From an uncultured Chlamydia sp. (GTDB lineage Bacteria > Chlamydiota > Chlamydiia > Chlamydiales > Simkaniaceae), in contig CAMGYI010000001.1 of the NCBI GenBank assembly GCA_946127115.1, positions 1,036,857-1,100,856 on the forward strand: 64,000 nucleotides of DNA, in the 5' to 3' direction. A program made the translations under genes and the position numbers. The first letter of the stretch is position 1. Every line of letters starts with the position of its first letter. The notes beneath the pieces were generated by a model. It did no database searches. It was not told where the DNA came from and saw only the letters and a program-made list of their open reading frames with translations. Below, piece by piece: positions 63,395-64,000 of the stretch.

Positions 63395-63414
63395 AACTTG
63401 ACAGCAGCTATAAT
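63386..63414 (+). promoter_or_regulatory. Possible promoter for gpsA
   Basis: TATAAT at 63409-63414, with ATGACG (four of six to consensus) at 63386-63391 and 17-base spacing. The predicted start site is about 20 bases before the gpsA ATG. The two TTGACA strings nearby are not at usable spacing. Confidence 0.4.
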
Positions 63415-63442
63415 TGACATAGAAAAATTTTAGGAAGTGTTG

Positions 63443-64000
63443 ATGAGAATCGGATATTTAGGGGCGGGGGCCTGGGGCTTTTGTCTTGCAAATCTTTTGG
63501 TTGAAAAGGGGTATGAAGTAAAGCTATGGACAGGAAATATGTCCTTGGCAGAAGTTCTCAAAAGGGGTGAAGCTCATCCAAAACTCTGCGATCACCAGGC
63601 GGAAGAAAATCTTGTTCTCACCACAGATCTTAAAGAAGCAATCACCGATGTTGATATGATCGTTGAGTCGGTGACCTCAAAAGGACTTCGCCCCGTTCTT
63701 GAGCAGCTTAAAGAGATCGGCATGAAGGGGACTCCTATTGTTCTCACCTCTAAAGGAATTGAGCAAGGGTCGGGTCTTCTCATGTCCGAAGTCGCGATTG
63801 AGGTTCTGGGTGATAGTTATAAATCCAAGATCGGATGCCTCAGCGGACCGAGTTTAGCTGGAGAAGTAATGCGAAAGCTCCCAACCTCTGTTGTTGCCTC
63901 AAGCTATGACAACAATTTTATGATGCAAATCTGTGAAGCATTTACCACCTCTTGTTTCAGGGTTTATCCTAATGGGGATATGAGAGGAGTTTCATTTGGT
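63443..64000 (+). CDS. gpsA: Glycerol-3-phosphate dehydrogenase [NAD(P)+], partial
   Basis: The first 186 codons; the rest lies beyond the window. It makes sn-glycerol 3-phosphate for phospholipids. The NAD-binding motif is LGAGAWGFCLANLL near residue 6. VLTSKGIEQGSGLLMSEV and LSGPSLAGEV near residues 95-140 are diagnostic. AGGA lies eight bases upstream of the ATG. It corresponds to CT714. Confidence 0.93.
   Translation, partial: MRIGYLGAGAWGFCLANLLVEKGYEVKLWTGNMSLAEVLKRGEAHPKLCDHQAEENLVLTTDLKEAITDVDMIVESVTSKGLRPVLEQLKEIGMKGTPIVLTSKGIEQGSGLLMSEVAIEVLGDSYKSKIGCLSGPSLAGEVMRKLPTSVVASSYDNNFMMQICEAFTTSCFRVYPNGDMRGVSFG

Noticed and set aside
63398-63419. TTGACA close to TATAAT upstream of gpsA
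   Set aside because: The first TTGACA is five bases from TATAAT and the second lies after it; neither fits promoter spacing. The weaker ATGACG with 17-base spacing was kept instead.
1-64000. CRISPR arrays, rRNA or tRNA genes
   Set aside because: No regularly spaced direct repeats and no rRNA or cloverleaf-like sequence were found by reading.

Overview
The window comes from a member of the phylum Chlamydiae, and more likely an environmental (amoeba- or arthropod-associated) lineage than Chlamydia itself. The evidence is gene order. From about 2.7 to 22.3 kb, rsmB, a SurA-like gene, rsmA, dacF, a CT550-like gene, oppA, rsbW, lptE-like, bamD-like, dnaE, uhpC, hisS, aspS, mip, trmL and trxA run in nearly the order I recall for CT539-CT553 plus CT354/CT355 of C. 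trachomatis. secA, psd, nth and mnmE (51.8-59.2 kb), mcsA-mcsB, and the UDP-sugar pyrophosphorylase next to gpsA are also chlamydial neighbourhoods. The species cannot be named from sequence alone.

Layout. 0-2.3 kb: DoxX and a drug-type MFS transporter. 2.7-22.3 kb: conserved housekeeping block. 22.3-25.3 kb: proBA, bordered by a GC-rich palindrome and by what looks like the decayed right end of an IS200/IS605-type element. 25.3-34.7 kb: PBP2 followed by an envelope polysaccharide cluster (O-antigen ligase-like, Wzc-like, Wza-like, UDP-glucuronate epimerase-like). 34.4-41.4 kb: an accessory island bounded by a 276-bp direct repeat of the epimerase 3' end. It holds a two-repeat protein split by an in-frame TGA, IS982 and oppA relics, a membrane-anchored protein with a complete eukaryotic-type RhoGAP domain, and an Inc-like protein. 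41.4-47.8 kb: NAD(P)HX repair enzyme, IS630 relic, a 5'-truncated repeat-rich gene with a new small membrane ORF, and an orphan class II synthetase core. 47.9-50.7 kb: mcsA-mcsB and an IspD-SDR fusion. 51-57 kb: secA and psd, flanked by two signal-peptide-bearing P-loop kinases (one broken by TAA, one between inverted repeats). 57.2-64 kb: nth-mnmE, ruvA-ruvC, two GT9 glycosyltransferases, UDP-sugar pyrophosphorylase and the start of gpsA.

How it fits together. The conserved parts cover replication, translation, DNA repair and envelope assembly. The polysaccharide genes suggest surface glycan export. The accessory islands look like host-interaction genes in an actively decaying neighbourhood. 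The best candidates for an undescribed system are the RhoGAP/Inc-like island and the exported P-loop kinases. No tRNA, rRNA or CRISPR array was seen.
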